DNA from: Litorimonas taeanensis
GTDB lineage: Bacteria; Pseudomonadota; Alphaproteobacteria; Caulobacterales; Maricaulaceae
Assembly (NCBI RefSeq): GCF_003634015.1
Contig: NZ_RBII01000001.1
Span: 1,364,001-1,428,000 of the forward strand
Direction of reading: 5' to 3'
DNA length: 64,000 nucleotides
Shown here one piece after another: positions 50,952 through 59,228 of this stretch. Position numbers and translations under genes: made by a program. Position 1 is the stretch's first letter; every line of letters begins with the position of its first letter. The notes beneath the pieces were generated by a model that saw only the letters and a program-made list of their open reading frames with translations, ran no database searches and was not told the DNA's origin.

Positions 50952-51986
50952 TTATTTCCCACTTCCAGTTTTCAAGTTGATACCGGGGAAAATCTCTTCT
51001 TCGCCCAAGGTACAGCTCGCTTGTAGCCATCTTAAATTCATGGCGAGACGATCTCCGTCAGGTGATGTCCATGTATATGAGACAGCTTTATCTTCATCAT
51101 CTCCGCGATAAGCATATAAAACTAATGACGGACGATTATTACCCATAGGCCATTCAACATTCCGCATCTTTAGTCCAACACGCTCATGGCCTTCGCCTTC
51201 CAGCCAGACGCGGCCGCCTTGGTCATGTAAGCGAATATTGTTGTAAAAGCCGTATTCTCCATCGTCTTTTTTAGGACTCACCCAACAATTAAACATGCGG
51301 GCACGGTTATTCTTGTGATGTATGCCGGCTTTGTTCCCATAGATATAATTGCCCTGTAAATCCTCGGCTTCATCACGAATCCATATGCCTTTTTTAGAGA
51401 GCTGCAAATCATCTGTGACGACCAAAGTCTTTCCTGACCGTTTACTTTTTACCTTACAGGCGCCTTCTTTCATAAAGCCGTGATAAAACTCATTTTGGTA
51501 GGTCCAATATACTTCACACCCCGGATACGTTGTGAAATCAGATGGAGTAAGGCCCTTGAGCTTGGAAGGATCTTCATGTGCGTTGAGAATAGCTTTGGAG
51601 TTTTTAGGAATATAAATTGTTAAGCGTGTCGCATTTTCTTCGTAATCTGGTTCAAAACTATAAACCCGTTGACGATACACATCCGTTGGGTCGTCATTTT
51701 GATATTGTTGAACGTAAAAGGTCGTTCCGGGAAAGCCAGGAAGATCAATAGGCACAAATAAATGATGAATACGACCATGTCGCAAACTATCATCTACTTC
51801 CAGATTATCTTCGAAATAGACTTGCTCTTGATTGTCATAACGGCCCGGAAACCAGTCCATCATTCTAGCAAAGTCGCGTTTCAGTATTTTAGCGTCTGCG
51901 GTACTGCTATCTTGGGCGATAGCAAAGGGCGCAGCCGACGCAAATAAGGAAAGCCCCATAAAAGTGGCCAGAATGCTCTTTTTCAT
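50952..51986 (-). CDS. CpcT/CpeT-like exported protein
   Basis: This 344-residue protein has a Sec signal peptide ending AIA before QDS. Family-like features: MMDWFPGRYDNQEQVY, TTFYVQQYQN, DVYRQRVYSF, GCEVYWTYQNEFYHGFMKEGACKVKS and a C-terminal half with its own beta strands, longer than the usual 180-200 residues. It is the most recognisable of the three such proteins here. A periplasmic carrier or chaperone for a tetrapyrrole-like ligand is one reading; it is not demonstrated. Confidence 0.75.
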   Translation of the reverse strand: MKKSILATFMGLSLFASAAPFAIAQDSSTADAKILKRDFARMMDWFPGRYDNQEQVYFEDNLEVDDSLRHGRIHHLFVPIDLPGFPGTTFYVQQYQNDDPTDVYRQRVYSFEPDYEENATRLTIYIPKNSKAILNAHEDPSKLKGLTPSDFTTYPGCEVYWTYQNEFYHGFMKEGACKVKSKRSGKTLVVTDDLQLSKKGIWIRDEAEDLQGNYIYGNKAGIHHKNNRARMFNCWVSPKKDDGEYGFYNNIRLHDQGGRVWLEGEGHERVGLKMRNVEWPMGNNRPSLVLYAYRGDDEDKAVSYTWTSPDGDRLAMNLRWLQASCTLGEEEIFPGINLKTGSGK

Positions 51987-51989
51987 AAT

Positions 51990-52307
51990 TTAATCCTGAG
52001 TGAATTTGGGTGCATCGATAATTAAGACCTGACATTTAGAAATTGTTTCCCGCAATAATTTCGCCGCTTGGTATTCAGGGGAATTCCAAAATGTTTCGAC
52101 GGCCTCGCGATTTGGCCACTCCGAAATCACCATCGAGGCCCCATCGCCAAAATCACCTTCGAGCAGTTTTGCGCCTGGGCCGCGCAACACATAACGCCCG
52201 CCATGTTGTTCGACGAGAGCCCCAGCCGCTTTTCCATATCCCTGTATGAAGGCGTCCCGGTCCTCGATTTTAGCAATTACAATCATATAGGTTTTTGTCT
52301 GGGTCAT
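51990..52307 (-). CDS. DUF1330-like dimeric alpha/beta-barrel protein
   Basis: This 105-residue protein has the DUF1330 pattern: YMIVIAKIEDRDAFIQGYGKAAGALVEQHGGRYVLRG, GASMVISEWPNREAVETFWNSPEYQ. The fold is a ferredoxin-like dimer as in many small monooxygenase, isomerase and heme-related proteins. It starts 40.5 bases from the centre of an FNR-type box and leads into the CpeT-like and DUF1838 genes. Confidence 0.88.
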   Translation of the reverse strand: MTQTKTYMIVIAKIEDRDAFIQGYGKAAGALVEQHGGRYVLRGPGAKLLEGDFGDGASMVISEWPNREAVETFWNSPEYQAAKLLRETISKCQVLIIDAPKFTQD

Positions 52308-52340
52308 AGAATATTCCTAGGTGTCTAATTTACAAACCAT

Positions 52341-52354
52341 TTGATTTGAGTCAT
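52341..52354. promoter_or_regulatory. FNR/FixK-type box
   Basis: TTGATTTGAGTCAT overlaps the 3' end of the hydrolase-fold gene and lies 40.5 bases (centre) before the ATG at 52307. It may give an internal promoter for the three downstream genes. Confidence 0.5.
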
Positions 52355-52899
52355 GTCGCCAAAACGCGAATAAGATCCGCCATTGCTGCATTTTCAAAAG
52401 CGGGCTTTCCAATATCTCTGCGTTTAATTAGGCGACAATCAGGTATTAATGTAGACGCCTTGACTGTGGGTTCATAAAGAGACGAATCTGTCGCTATACA
52501 AATGACTTCATGCTGCGTTGTTTTCAGAACCGTATCCAAATCATAACTAAAGGCCGCACGAAACGCATCATGAGCAGAGTTCTCTGGGTCTAAACCAGAG
52601 GCATATTCTCGTTTCGTTTGTTCATCAAAATATGGTACATCGACCAAGATAAGACGCCCGAGTTGCGAAGACTGTTTCGCCATTTCCAGCGCAACCAAAC
52701 ACCCTGTATGGAAGCCCACAAGAATAGCGTCTTTATTCTGAAGAGAATGCGCTGCATAGGCAGATATGCTTGCCGCTGTCTTCGGCTCATCTCCGTAACC
52801 AGGATAGGTAACCGCTTTCGTGTCTACACCCTGCAAAGACTGCCTTACGGTGTCAAAAAATGCCCCTGTATGCGGTGCAGGCGGGAGGAAAAGGATCAT
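52351..52899 (-). CDS. Small alpha/beta-hydrolase-fold protein with His at the elbow
   Basis: This 182-residue protein is a minimal alpha/beta-hydrolase fold without a cap domain. The elbow reads G-F-H-T-G at 62-66 (His64, codon CAT) instead of G-x-S-x-G. The C-terminal segment where the catalytic His is expected (RRDIGKPAFENAA) has none. It shares the H-T-G elbow with the proteins at 23044 and 56845. Its start overlaps the MFS stop by four bases. Confidence 0.82.
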   Translation of the reverse strand: MILFLPPAPHTGAFFDTVRQSLQGVDTKAVTYPGYGDEPKTAASISAYAAHSLQNKDAILVGFHTGCLVALEMAKQSSQLGRLILVDVPYFDEQTKREYASGLDPENSAHDAFRAAFSYDLDTVLKTTQHEVICIATDSSLYEPTVKASTLIPDCRLIKRRDIGKPAFENAAMADLIRVLAT

Positions 52900-54230
52900 A
52901 GTTTATTCTCCAATCCTTCACGCGCAGCCAATTCCTTGCGGTAAAGCCGATATGTGACGGGGAGCAGTAAAATCGTGGGAATGCCATAAATTGCAGGCTG
53001 TGCCGACATGGCGAGGTTTAACTTATCTTCACCAAAAACATGCGTTGATAGCCAACCGACAAGCATGGGAGAGACCATGCCGCCCAGCAAAGTAATTGCG
53101 AGATAGTAATAGGCCACAATCGACCCACGGACATGCCCAGGTACAATTTGCAATAGAGCTGTAACTCCTACGCATGAAACCATACCCACGCCGACCGTAG
53201 CAATACATAACATGCCAAAAGCGGTCCAACCCGTAGGCATAAGCGGCGCGATAATCGTAGCCGGAACCATTATGAACAGACCAACCATGGCCAATATAAA
53301 TGGTGCATCTGTTCGGCCTTTTTTAGACCATGCATCCGAGACAAACCCAGCAATAAAATAAGTTGGCAGTGCAAATAGGAAAGTAGCGGCCCCATTTCGG
53401 GCGGCATAAGCACTACGCCCCCATTCTTCTTCGCCATAGGTACGGCTAAACATTTCAGGCAACCAATTAAATTGAGCATAAGCAATAGCCACCATAGTTG
53501 TGAAAATCGTCACAAAGCAAAGCAGCGTCGCTGAACGCTTTGCTGCAAAACGTGCCCCATCTGATAATTTCGCAGTGTCGGATTGGGAACTCTCTGTTCG
53601 AGGGGGCTCTTTGAGAAAGAAAAACAGTAAGGCTACCAATAATCCCGGCGCGCCAACAGCCAACAGAACAACTTGCCATGAAGAAAGCTCGCCAAACACA
53701 GGCAGCATAACCTTTTCGGCGCCATCAGTAACTTTGAAAATAATAGAAATCATGAAGGAGGTAATCGTTGAAGCAATAAATAATGCGGCTGAATAGGTCG
53801 CAATGGGCTTCGCTCTACGCTCTTTCGGGAAGCTATCTCCGATTATAGAAAAAGCAGCAGGGCTCATTACCGCCTCACCGACACCCACCATCATTCGCGC
53901 CAAAAAAAACAAAACAAAGGTGGTCATCAAGCCTGTGGCCATCGTCGAAACGGACCAAACCGCGATACCAAAAGCAATGATCCAAACGCGTTTTTTGCGG
54001 TCGACCATCATCCCAAAGGGAATGGCGCATAGAGCATAAAGGAGCGTAAATGCAGGCCCAGTAAGTAGGCCAACCTGACTGTCAGTAAATAAAAGATCCG
54101 CTTTGATATCCTTGATGAGGTAACCAAGGATATATCGATCCATCATCGAGAAAATATAAGCAAGAGTTAGAAATCCAACTAAGCTCCATGCATATGTTGG
54201 CTTCGGATAGTCTATCTTTGCCTCATTCAT
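52896..54230 (-). CDS. MFS transporter, spinster-like
   Basis: This 444-residue inner-membrane protein has about 12 hydrophobic segments and the pattern MMDRYILGYLIKDIKADL, LCAIPFGMMVDRKKR and ARMMVGVGEAVMSPAAFSIIGDSFP seen in spinster-like carriers found in many aromatic and terpenoid degradation clusters. It lies between a VOC gene and the small hydrolase-fold gene with four-base overlaps on both sides. Substrate unknown. Confidence 0.92.
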   Translation of the reverse strand: MNEAKIDYPKPTYAWSLVGFLTLAYIFSMMDRYILGYLIKDIKADLLFTDSQVGLLTGPAFTLLYALCAIPFGMMVDRKKRVWIIAFGIAVWSVSTMATGLMTTFVLFFLARMMVGVGEAVMSPAAFSIIGDSFPKERRAKPIATYSAALFIASTITSFMISIIFKVTDGAEKVMLPVFGELSSWQVVLLAVGAPGLLVALLFFFLKEPPRTESSQSDTAKLSDGARFAAKRSATLLCFVTIFTTMVAIAYAQFNWLPEMFSRTYGEEEWGRSAYAARNGAATFLFALPTYFIAGFVSDAWSKKGRTDAPFILAMVGLFIMVPATIIAPLMPTGWTAFGMLCIATVGVGMVSCVGVTALLQIVPGHVRGSIVAYYYLAITLLGGMVSPMLVGWLSTHVFGEDKLNLAMSAQPAIYGIPTILLLPVTYRLYRKELAAREGLENKL

Positions 54231-54679
54231 GCTGCAGCCTTTGTAATAAGATAGATAACAACCAAATTTCCATCGAAATCAACAATGCCGATTTCTCTAC
54301 CTTCTCGTCCATCTTTCGTAATCAACTTATCTTCTGGATAAACTTTCAACCCCAAAACCTTTGACTCAGCGACAACTCGGTCAATCTCAGGAATCTCTAA
54401 AATAATTGCGCTTCGGCGCGGCGTAGCCGCAATCGGTTTGGCCTCTGGTACTTCAGTCAGAGCCATGACATTTCTTTGCTCGGTTGTTCCTAAGACAGCA
54501 AACCGCATTTTATTCGACTTATCTATCTCAAAAACGTCGTAGCTATAGCTGTCCTCAGCGCTCTCTTTTACGAAAACGACATCAAACCCCAGAACCCCTT
54601 CATAAAAAGTCAAAGCCCTTTCAATATTGGCAACAACAAAGTTTGATCTTTGGAATCTTAGTTTAGGTTTCTCACTCAT
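54227..54679 (-). CDS. VOC-superfamily (glyoxalase-like) protein
   Basis: This 150-residue single VOC module has FVVANIERALTFYEGVLGFDVVFV, AIILEIPEIDRVVAESKVLGLKV and IGIVDFDGNLVVIYLI. The usual metal ligands are not obvious, so a binding or non-metal role is possible. It overlaps the reductase gene by eight bases and the MFS gene by four. Confidence 0.85.
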   Translation of the reverse strand: MSEKPKLRFQRSNFVVANIERALTFYEGVLGFDVVFVKESAEDSYSYDVFEIDKSNKMRFAVLGTTEQRNVMALTEVPEAKPIAATPRRSAIILEIPEIDRVVAESKVLGLKVYPEDKLITKDGREGREIGIVDFDGNLVVIYLITKAAA

Positions 54680-55691
54680 CTAACTTCACCTTTACGCAGC
54701 GCGTCCCTATATTATTGCCTGAGTAAACGCCGATGAGCGCTTCTGGCATTTTGTCAAATCCGATTAATTCGTCAATTAAGGGCTTCATCTGCCCCGTGGC
54801 AATCCACTCCGCCAATTGCGCATTACACGCGTCAAACTGGTCTAAATAATTATAAACAAAGTAGCCGTGCATTGTTGCATTCGCTCGGCGTAACATTGCA
54901 TAGTTTTGGAGGCCAAATTTTTCCTCACGAGTATATTCGCTAATGGACCCACAAAGCACGATACGCGCATTATAAGCTAGGTTATCCAAGCAGGTTGATA
55001 AAATTTCGCCGCCAACATTATCGTAATAGATATCAATCTTGTCAGGACAAAGCTCAGCTATTTTAGCGGCGACATCATCGTTTTTATAATCGATCATAGC
55101 GTCAGCCCCTAAACGCTTCACAACAGCGCATTTTTCTGCGCCGCCAGCGATACCAATCACATGGCACCCTGCGATTTTTGCCATTTGCACAACCATATGC
55201 CCAACACCGCCTGCGGCGCCTGACACCACAACGGTTTCACCAGCTCTTGGAGAACCTTGATCAAAAAATGATGTATAGGCTGTCAGCCCTGTCATGGATA
55301 ATATTCTAACCGAATGTGCATAAGACAGCTCATGGTGCTTGACTTTTAAGAACCGTTCTCGCTCGGTCATCTTTGAGACCTTATGGGTCTGCCAACCCAG
55401 TTGACCCTGAACAATGTCTCCTACGCTATAGTCTGGATGGCGGCTTTCCATGACTCGCGCCACGCCCCGCCCATGAATAACGTCACCCAAGTCCAGTGGC
55501 GGCTCACCACCAGCGGGCAGGTTCATCATATACATACGCATCACAGGCGCTATGCCCAGATAAAGCGTCTCAAGCAGAACCTCACCCTCGCCAGCAACGG
55601 GCATCGGAGATTCTTTATATAGAAAGTCACTGGGTTTGGGCTTGCCTTCAGGCCTTGCCCCGACGCACCATTGCTTATTCAGGAGCGTCAA
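54672..55691 (-). CDS. Zinc-free MDR NADPH-dependent reductase (PTGR/CurA-like)
   Basis: This 339-residue paralogue of the reductase at 36769 has YLGIAPVMRMYM, GDVIHGRGVARV, LSMTGLTAYTSFF and NADPH loop GAAGGVGHMVVQ. No zinc ligands. It probably reduces a conjugated C=C bond. Its two flanking genes are both VOC proteins and both overlap it, so the three products likely act on related compounds. Confidence 0.92.
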   Translation of the reverse strand: MTLLNKQWCVGARPEGKPKPSDFLYKESPMPVAGEGEVLLETLYLGIAPVMRMYMMNLPAGGEPPLDLGDVIHGRGVARVMESRHPDYSVGDIVQGQLGWQTHKVSKMTERERFLKVKHHELSYAHSVRILSMTGLTAYTSFFDQGSPRAGETVVVSGAAGGVGHMVVQMAKIAGCHVIGIAGGAEKCAVVKRLGADAMIDYKNDDVAAKIAELCPDKIDIYYDNVGGEILSTCLDNLAYNARIVLCGSISEYTREEKFGLQNYAMLRRANATMHGYFVYNYLDQFDACNAQLAEWIATGQMKPLIDELIGFDKMPEALIGVYSGNNIGTRCVKVKLDE

Positions 55692-56151
55692 TTTTTGTCA
55701 CCTGATTGCATTCAAAGAAGTGCCCATCATTATCCCAAAGAAATGTCGATAAGAAATGTTTGGTTTCACCCTTTGCGCCTGTTGTTGACCATTCTTTCGG
55801 CTCGCCCCGCGTTTTAAATCCCGCTGCGCTCGCTTTATCATAGATTGCTTGGGCGTCTTCCGCGACGACGACAAAAACGGGATTACCATAGCCCAAATCA
55901 TAGCTGACTTCTGGCGCAGGCATGACTGGGTCAAGAAACTCCATAAGACCAATCATTCCAATCTCATCATGGTCAAACTGGATGATACATAATCTCAGCT
56001 TGTCACCTTTTTTCCCAATTGGCAGGCCACCGCCATCTAATGTGAATGGACGATCAAACCATATTTTGGCGCCTAATATATCACGGAAAAAGACAAGCGA
56101 ACGCTCCATGTCTCGAACCATTAGCGTGGTACGCTTAATTACATTTCCCAT
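55675..56151 (-). CDS. VOC-superfamily (glyoxalase-like) protein
   Basis: This 158-residue VOC module has RTTLMVRDMERSLVFFRDILGAKIWF, MIGLMEFLDPV and a C-terminal FLWDNDGHFFECNQV where the Glu matches the usual last metal ligand. It is the first gene of the minus operon running to 50001 and overlaps the reductase gene by 17 bases. Ring cleavage, isomerisation or simple binding are all possible. Confidence 0.87.
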   Translation of the reverse strand: MGNVIKRTTLMVRDMERSLVFFRDILGAKIWFDRPFTLDGGGLPIGKKGDKLRLCIIQFDHDEIGMIGLMEFLDPVMPAPEVSYDLGYGNPVFVVVAEDAQAIYDKASAAGFKTRGEPKEWSTTGAKGETKHFLSTFLWDNDGHFFECNQVTKIDAPE

Positions 56152-56470
56152 TAAATATACCTTCCCCTTACCAAGGATAATTCCCCAAAATGCCGCGGGG
56201 CAGTCTTGTTGACCGCCTCTCTGATTGGCTTGTTACTTGTATAATTAGCCCTAAAAAAAGGTAGGCTTATGATTGAGGTCAAAACACAATCGATTTTTAA
56301 CGTATTTCAGCGTTTAGACGGGGTATGAATTCCGGGGTCAGAAAACTATTTTACTGAGGCGCTTTAGAGCAGCAAAGACCTTAGACAGAAATCGACTCAT
56401 GGTTTTGATTGACTTAAGTCAGCCTTATCCCACTCTGATTATCTATAAATTCAAATAAAAAGGATATCTT
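56152..56470. promoter_or_regulatory. Divergent intergenic region with an FNR/FixK-type box
   Basis: This 319-base region separates the VOC-led minus operon from the YciI-led plus operon. TTGACTTAAGTCAG at 56409-56422 is an FNR-type box with its centre 55.5 bases before the ATG at 56471. A TATAAT at 56239-56244 has no matching -35 at normal spacing. I see nothing else in it. Confidence 0.6.
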
Positions 56471-56848
56471 ATGCCCAAAGCTAAACGCGTTGCAAAACTT
56501 CAAGAACAAACATTTATGTTCATTTGTACGGATGGGCCAGAAACCAAGGGCCCTCGCGAAGAATTTCTTTTTGGTCATCTCGATCACATCGAAGCCAATA
56601 ACGAAAAATACAGAGTGGCAGGCCCAATGAGGGATACCCCTGATGGAGAGATCATAGGGAGCTTCTTTTTAATTGCTGCGGACAGCAAAGAGGCCGCATG
56701 GGATGTCATGCGTGATGACCCCTATATTGGCAATGAGATGTATGCCTCCATTGTCGTTCATCACATTACACCCGCATGCGGCGATTGGATGGGCGGCGTT
56801 ATCTGGGATCAAGATGAGATTCGCGCAAATATGAAAAAATACACATGA
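56471..56848 (+). CDS. YciI-like protein
   Basis: This 125-residue ferredoxin-like alpha/beta protein of the YciI family has HLDHIEANNEKYRVAGPMRD, GEIIGSFFLIAADSKEAAWDVMRDDPY. YciI-related domains include small dehalogenase- and EthD-like enzymes with a His-Asp pair; His26/His29-type residues are seen here, but activity is not known. AAAAAGGATATCTT gives the ribosome site. It overlaps the hydrolase-fold lipoprotein gene by four bases. Confidence 0.88.
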   Translation: MPKAKRVAKLQEQTFMFICTDGPETKGPREEFLFGHLDHIEANNEKYRVAGPMRDTPDGEIIGSFFLIAADSKEAAWDVMRDDPYIGNEMYASIVVHHITPACGDWMGGVIWDQDEIRANMKKYT

Positions 56849-57771
56849 GCAAACTCTTTAAAGCGGCATTTTATACAGGCCTCATAAGTCTAGCGGCCTG
56901 CACGACCGTTCTTGACCAAAGCTTCATTGAGGCTCAAGCACCAGGCACTATAAAGCGCAGTTTTGTAGAAGGAAATTATGGCCAAGCGCATGTTCGAGTC
57001 GCGAAGCCTCAAAATAACACATCAAAGAAAACGCCCCTCGTTTTATTACACCCAACCCCCTACTCCTCTCAAACTTACATCCCTTTTATAGAGGCCATGC
57101 GCTCTGATCGCCTCATCATAGCAATCGACACGCCCGGATATGGAGATTCTACGGGGCCGGAAACGGCGCCTTCCATGCAAGATTATGCTGACAACGCCCT
57201 AAAGGTACTTGAGGAGCTTGGAATTCATGAACCTGTAGACGTAATTGGATATCACACCGGCACCCTTATAGGGGTAGAGATGGCCATTATAGCCCCTGAC
57301 CGTGTGAATAAAATGGTGCTCGCGGGTGTACCCGTTTACGCGCCCCATAAACTGCCCGAATTACATAAAAAATATGCAAAACCTGATATCATAGAATTAG
57401 ATGGTTCTCATCTTATCTCGAAATGGGAGTTCGCCAAGCAAACGATGAAAGGCGGGCTTAGTCTTGAAGCGGCACAAGACCATTTCAATGACTACATGCA
57501 ATCTATGCCAAATAGCACTCAAGCCTATTACACCGTTTTTTCTTATCCTGGTTATGAACGGCTCCCGTTAATTTCAGTCCCAGTTCTGTATGTCGCCATT
57601 AAAGGAAGCCTTGAGTCGGAAACATTGGAAGCGCATAATTTGACCCCCAATTCTGAATATGAATATCTAGAGCATATCACGACGGGTCTCTTTGATGTGG
57701 CCTATTCAGATATGGCTATGACTTCACAGAAATTCCTCGACGGCACGTCTGACAAACAATCTGCGAAGTAA
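56845..57771 (+). CDS. Alpha/beta-hydrolase-fold lipoprotein with His at the elbow
   Basis: This 308-residue lipoprotein has lipobox LAAC (Cys19) followed by an alpha/beta-hydrolase domain (LVLLHPTPYSS, AIDTPGYGDS). The elbow is G-Y-H-T-G at 135-139 (His137, codon CAC) instead of G-x-S-x-G, and the C-terminal catalytic His position (ITTGLFDVAYSD) appears to be Leu. It is the membrane-anchored member of the three H-T-G proteins. Coupled to the YciI-like gene. Classic esterase activity is unlikely. Confidence 0.88.
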   Translation: MSKLFKAAFYTGLISLAACTTVLDQSFIEAQAPGTIKRSFVEGNYGQAHVRVAKPQNNTSKKTPLVLLHPTPYSSQTYIPFIEAMRSDRLIIAIDTPGYGDSTGPETAPSMQDYADNALKVLEELGIHEPVDVIGYHTGTLIGVEMAIIAPDRVNKMVLAGVPVYAPHKLPELHKKYAKPDIIELDGSHLISKWEFAKQTMKGGLSLEAAQDHFNDYMQSMPNSTQAYYTVFSYPGYERLPLISVPVLYVAIKGSLESETLEAHNLTPNSEYEYLEHITTGLFDVAYSDMAMTSQKFLDGTSDKQSAK

Positions 57772-57780
57772 GGTCACGAT

Positions 57781-57805
57781 AAACCCATTCATTGCGAATG
57801 GGTTT
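57781..57805. terminator. Hairpin between convergent genes
   Basis: AAACCCATTC and GAATGGGTTT form a perfect 10-bp stem with a five-base loop ten bases after the hydrolase-fold lipoprotein stop. The following T-run is short, but it is well placed to end transcription from both sides. Confidence 0.65.
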
Positions 57806-57842
57806 AGCATAAACGAAGTTTAGCTTGTGGCCACAAGCGCGT

Positions 57843-58976
57843 TTATTCCGAAGCCTTATTGAAACGACTGACACTCTCCATCAAAGCTTTCATGTCTTGC
57901 CCTGTTTCAGGAAGCGTATCATTTGGAATATCAAGGTGGTTAAGAGGAAACTCTTGCACATACTGATCTAAAACAGGCCGAACCATTTCATACGCGAAGT
58001 TGGGAATTTTTCTATTCTTTCGAAACTCTGCGATAGGAATCTCAGCCTCAATGATATCATCTTCGGTTTTTGATAGCGATTTCGCCAAAATTTCACCATT
58101 CGGCCCTACGATTATACTCTCGCCAGCATTATAACCCGGTACATTAAATGCAATATTGGTCATAGGTGAGTAAAATTTATTAATACGTGCCATAGCCATA
58201 ACGTCATCCTCTGCGAATAAAGTGGCTGTGCGGATCATAATTTCTGTTCCTCGCATGGCAAAGGCCGCAAAAATAAATGGATCCATTTGAACAGTTGATA
58301 CAGCAATATTACCATATTCGGTTTGAAGAACAGGGAACTCCTCTTCTGGCCCATATTTTGCTCGATATTTGTCGCGAACGGCCTCGATTGTCGTCGTCAT
58401 AATCTCTCGGTCATCATAAATGCGCTTAATATTACGAGACTTCCAGAACGCCTTTTTTAATTCTCCATCACGGCCAATAACGGCATTGATTGAGAGAATA
58501 TGATTAGGCCAATCAGCATCTGTCGCATAAGTTCCAAACACCAAATAAGTATCACAGGCTTTGGCAATTTTTCCTAAGCGCTCTGTTTCTGGTCCAGGCA
58601 CTTGGACTGTAAACTTCAATTTATCTGTACGCGACCCAGAAGAATAACCCGTCAATGGAAACTCGTGATATAATAAGAAATCTGGTTTTTTACCCGTCGT
58701 ACAGGCTTTTTCGGCCATAGCTTCCATATGCTGAAGATTATGTTCTAAACCAGCCTCAACAGTCTCAAAACTCGACAGTGAATCCACCGTTGTTTGCAAG
58801 ACCTTTAAGACAACACTGTCTTTCTCTAAAGGGACAACGGGGTATGAACCATCTGCCTGCACCAAAACGGGAAGGTCAGCTTTGTTAGTAGGCACCACCT
58901 CAGACTGTTCTGCGCAACTCGATATAAGGGCAGCCAATCCAAGCCCTATAAAAGCTGTAAATGTTTTGAGTTTCAT
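57843..58976 (-). CDS. Nitrilase-superfamily lipoprotein with Ser replacing the catalytic Cys
   Basis: This 377-residue lipoprotein has lipobox ISSC (Cys21) and a carbon-nitrogen hydrolase domain. Glu105 (YHEFPLTG) and Lys179 (AFWKSRN) match the triad, but by alignment to the RGxEI helix the Cys position is Ser227 (IAVSTVQMDP, codon TCA). It is the second nitrilase-fold protein here without the Cys; the other is at 4256. Being outside the cytoplasm it cannot use CoA or ATP. An FNR-type box lies 71.5 bases upstream. Function may be binding or altered catalysis. Confidence 0.83.
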   Translation of the reverse strand: MKLKTFTAFIGLGLAALISSCAEQSEVVPTNKADLPVLVQADGSYPVVPLEKDSVVLKVLQTTVDSLSSFETVEAGLEHNLQHMEAMAEKACTTGKKPDFLLYHEFPLTGYSSGSRTDKLKFTVQVPGPETERLGKIAKACDTYLVFGTYATDADWPNHILSINAVIGRDGELKKAFWKSRNIKRIYDDREIMTTTIEAVRDKYRAKYGPEEEFPVLQTEYGNIAVSTVQMDPFIFAAFAMRGTEIMIRTATLFAEDDVMAMARINKFYSPMTNIAFNVPGYNAGESIIVGPNGEILAKSLSKTEDDIIEAEIPIAEFRKNRKIPNFAYEMVRPVLDQYVQEFPLNHLDIPNDTLPETGQDMKALMESVSRFNKASE

Positions 58977-59040
58977 ATTCGGCCCCAGTCAATTTTATTA
59001 GTTTTGAAACTACATAATGGGGGTAGGTAAATCATGGGCT

Positions 59041-59054
59041 ATGATTTTAATCAA
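59041..59054. promoter_or_regulatory. FNR/FixK-type box
   Basis: ATGATTTTAATCAA (reverse strand TTGATTAAAATCAT) fits the FNR/FixK consensus with one mismatch. Centre is 71.5 bases before the nitrilase-fold lipoprotein ATG at 58976. Confidence 0.6.
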
Positions 59055-59228
59055 AGCTGCACGGCCAGACATTAGCCGCTTTTTTAAATTCAAATCCCTA
59101 GAGCGAAGCCTAAGTTATATTAAAGTGTACCACTAATTTTAAGATAGCTTGGTATAAATGAAACCATGCGTCTCAAATTGAAGTCACTGAAAACTGAAAA
59201 GCGCAAAGTGATTTAATTCAATTTACGT

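Noticed and set aside
56215-56244. TTGACC ... TATAAT as a sigma-70 promoter
   Set aside because: Spacing between the hexamers is far too long.
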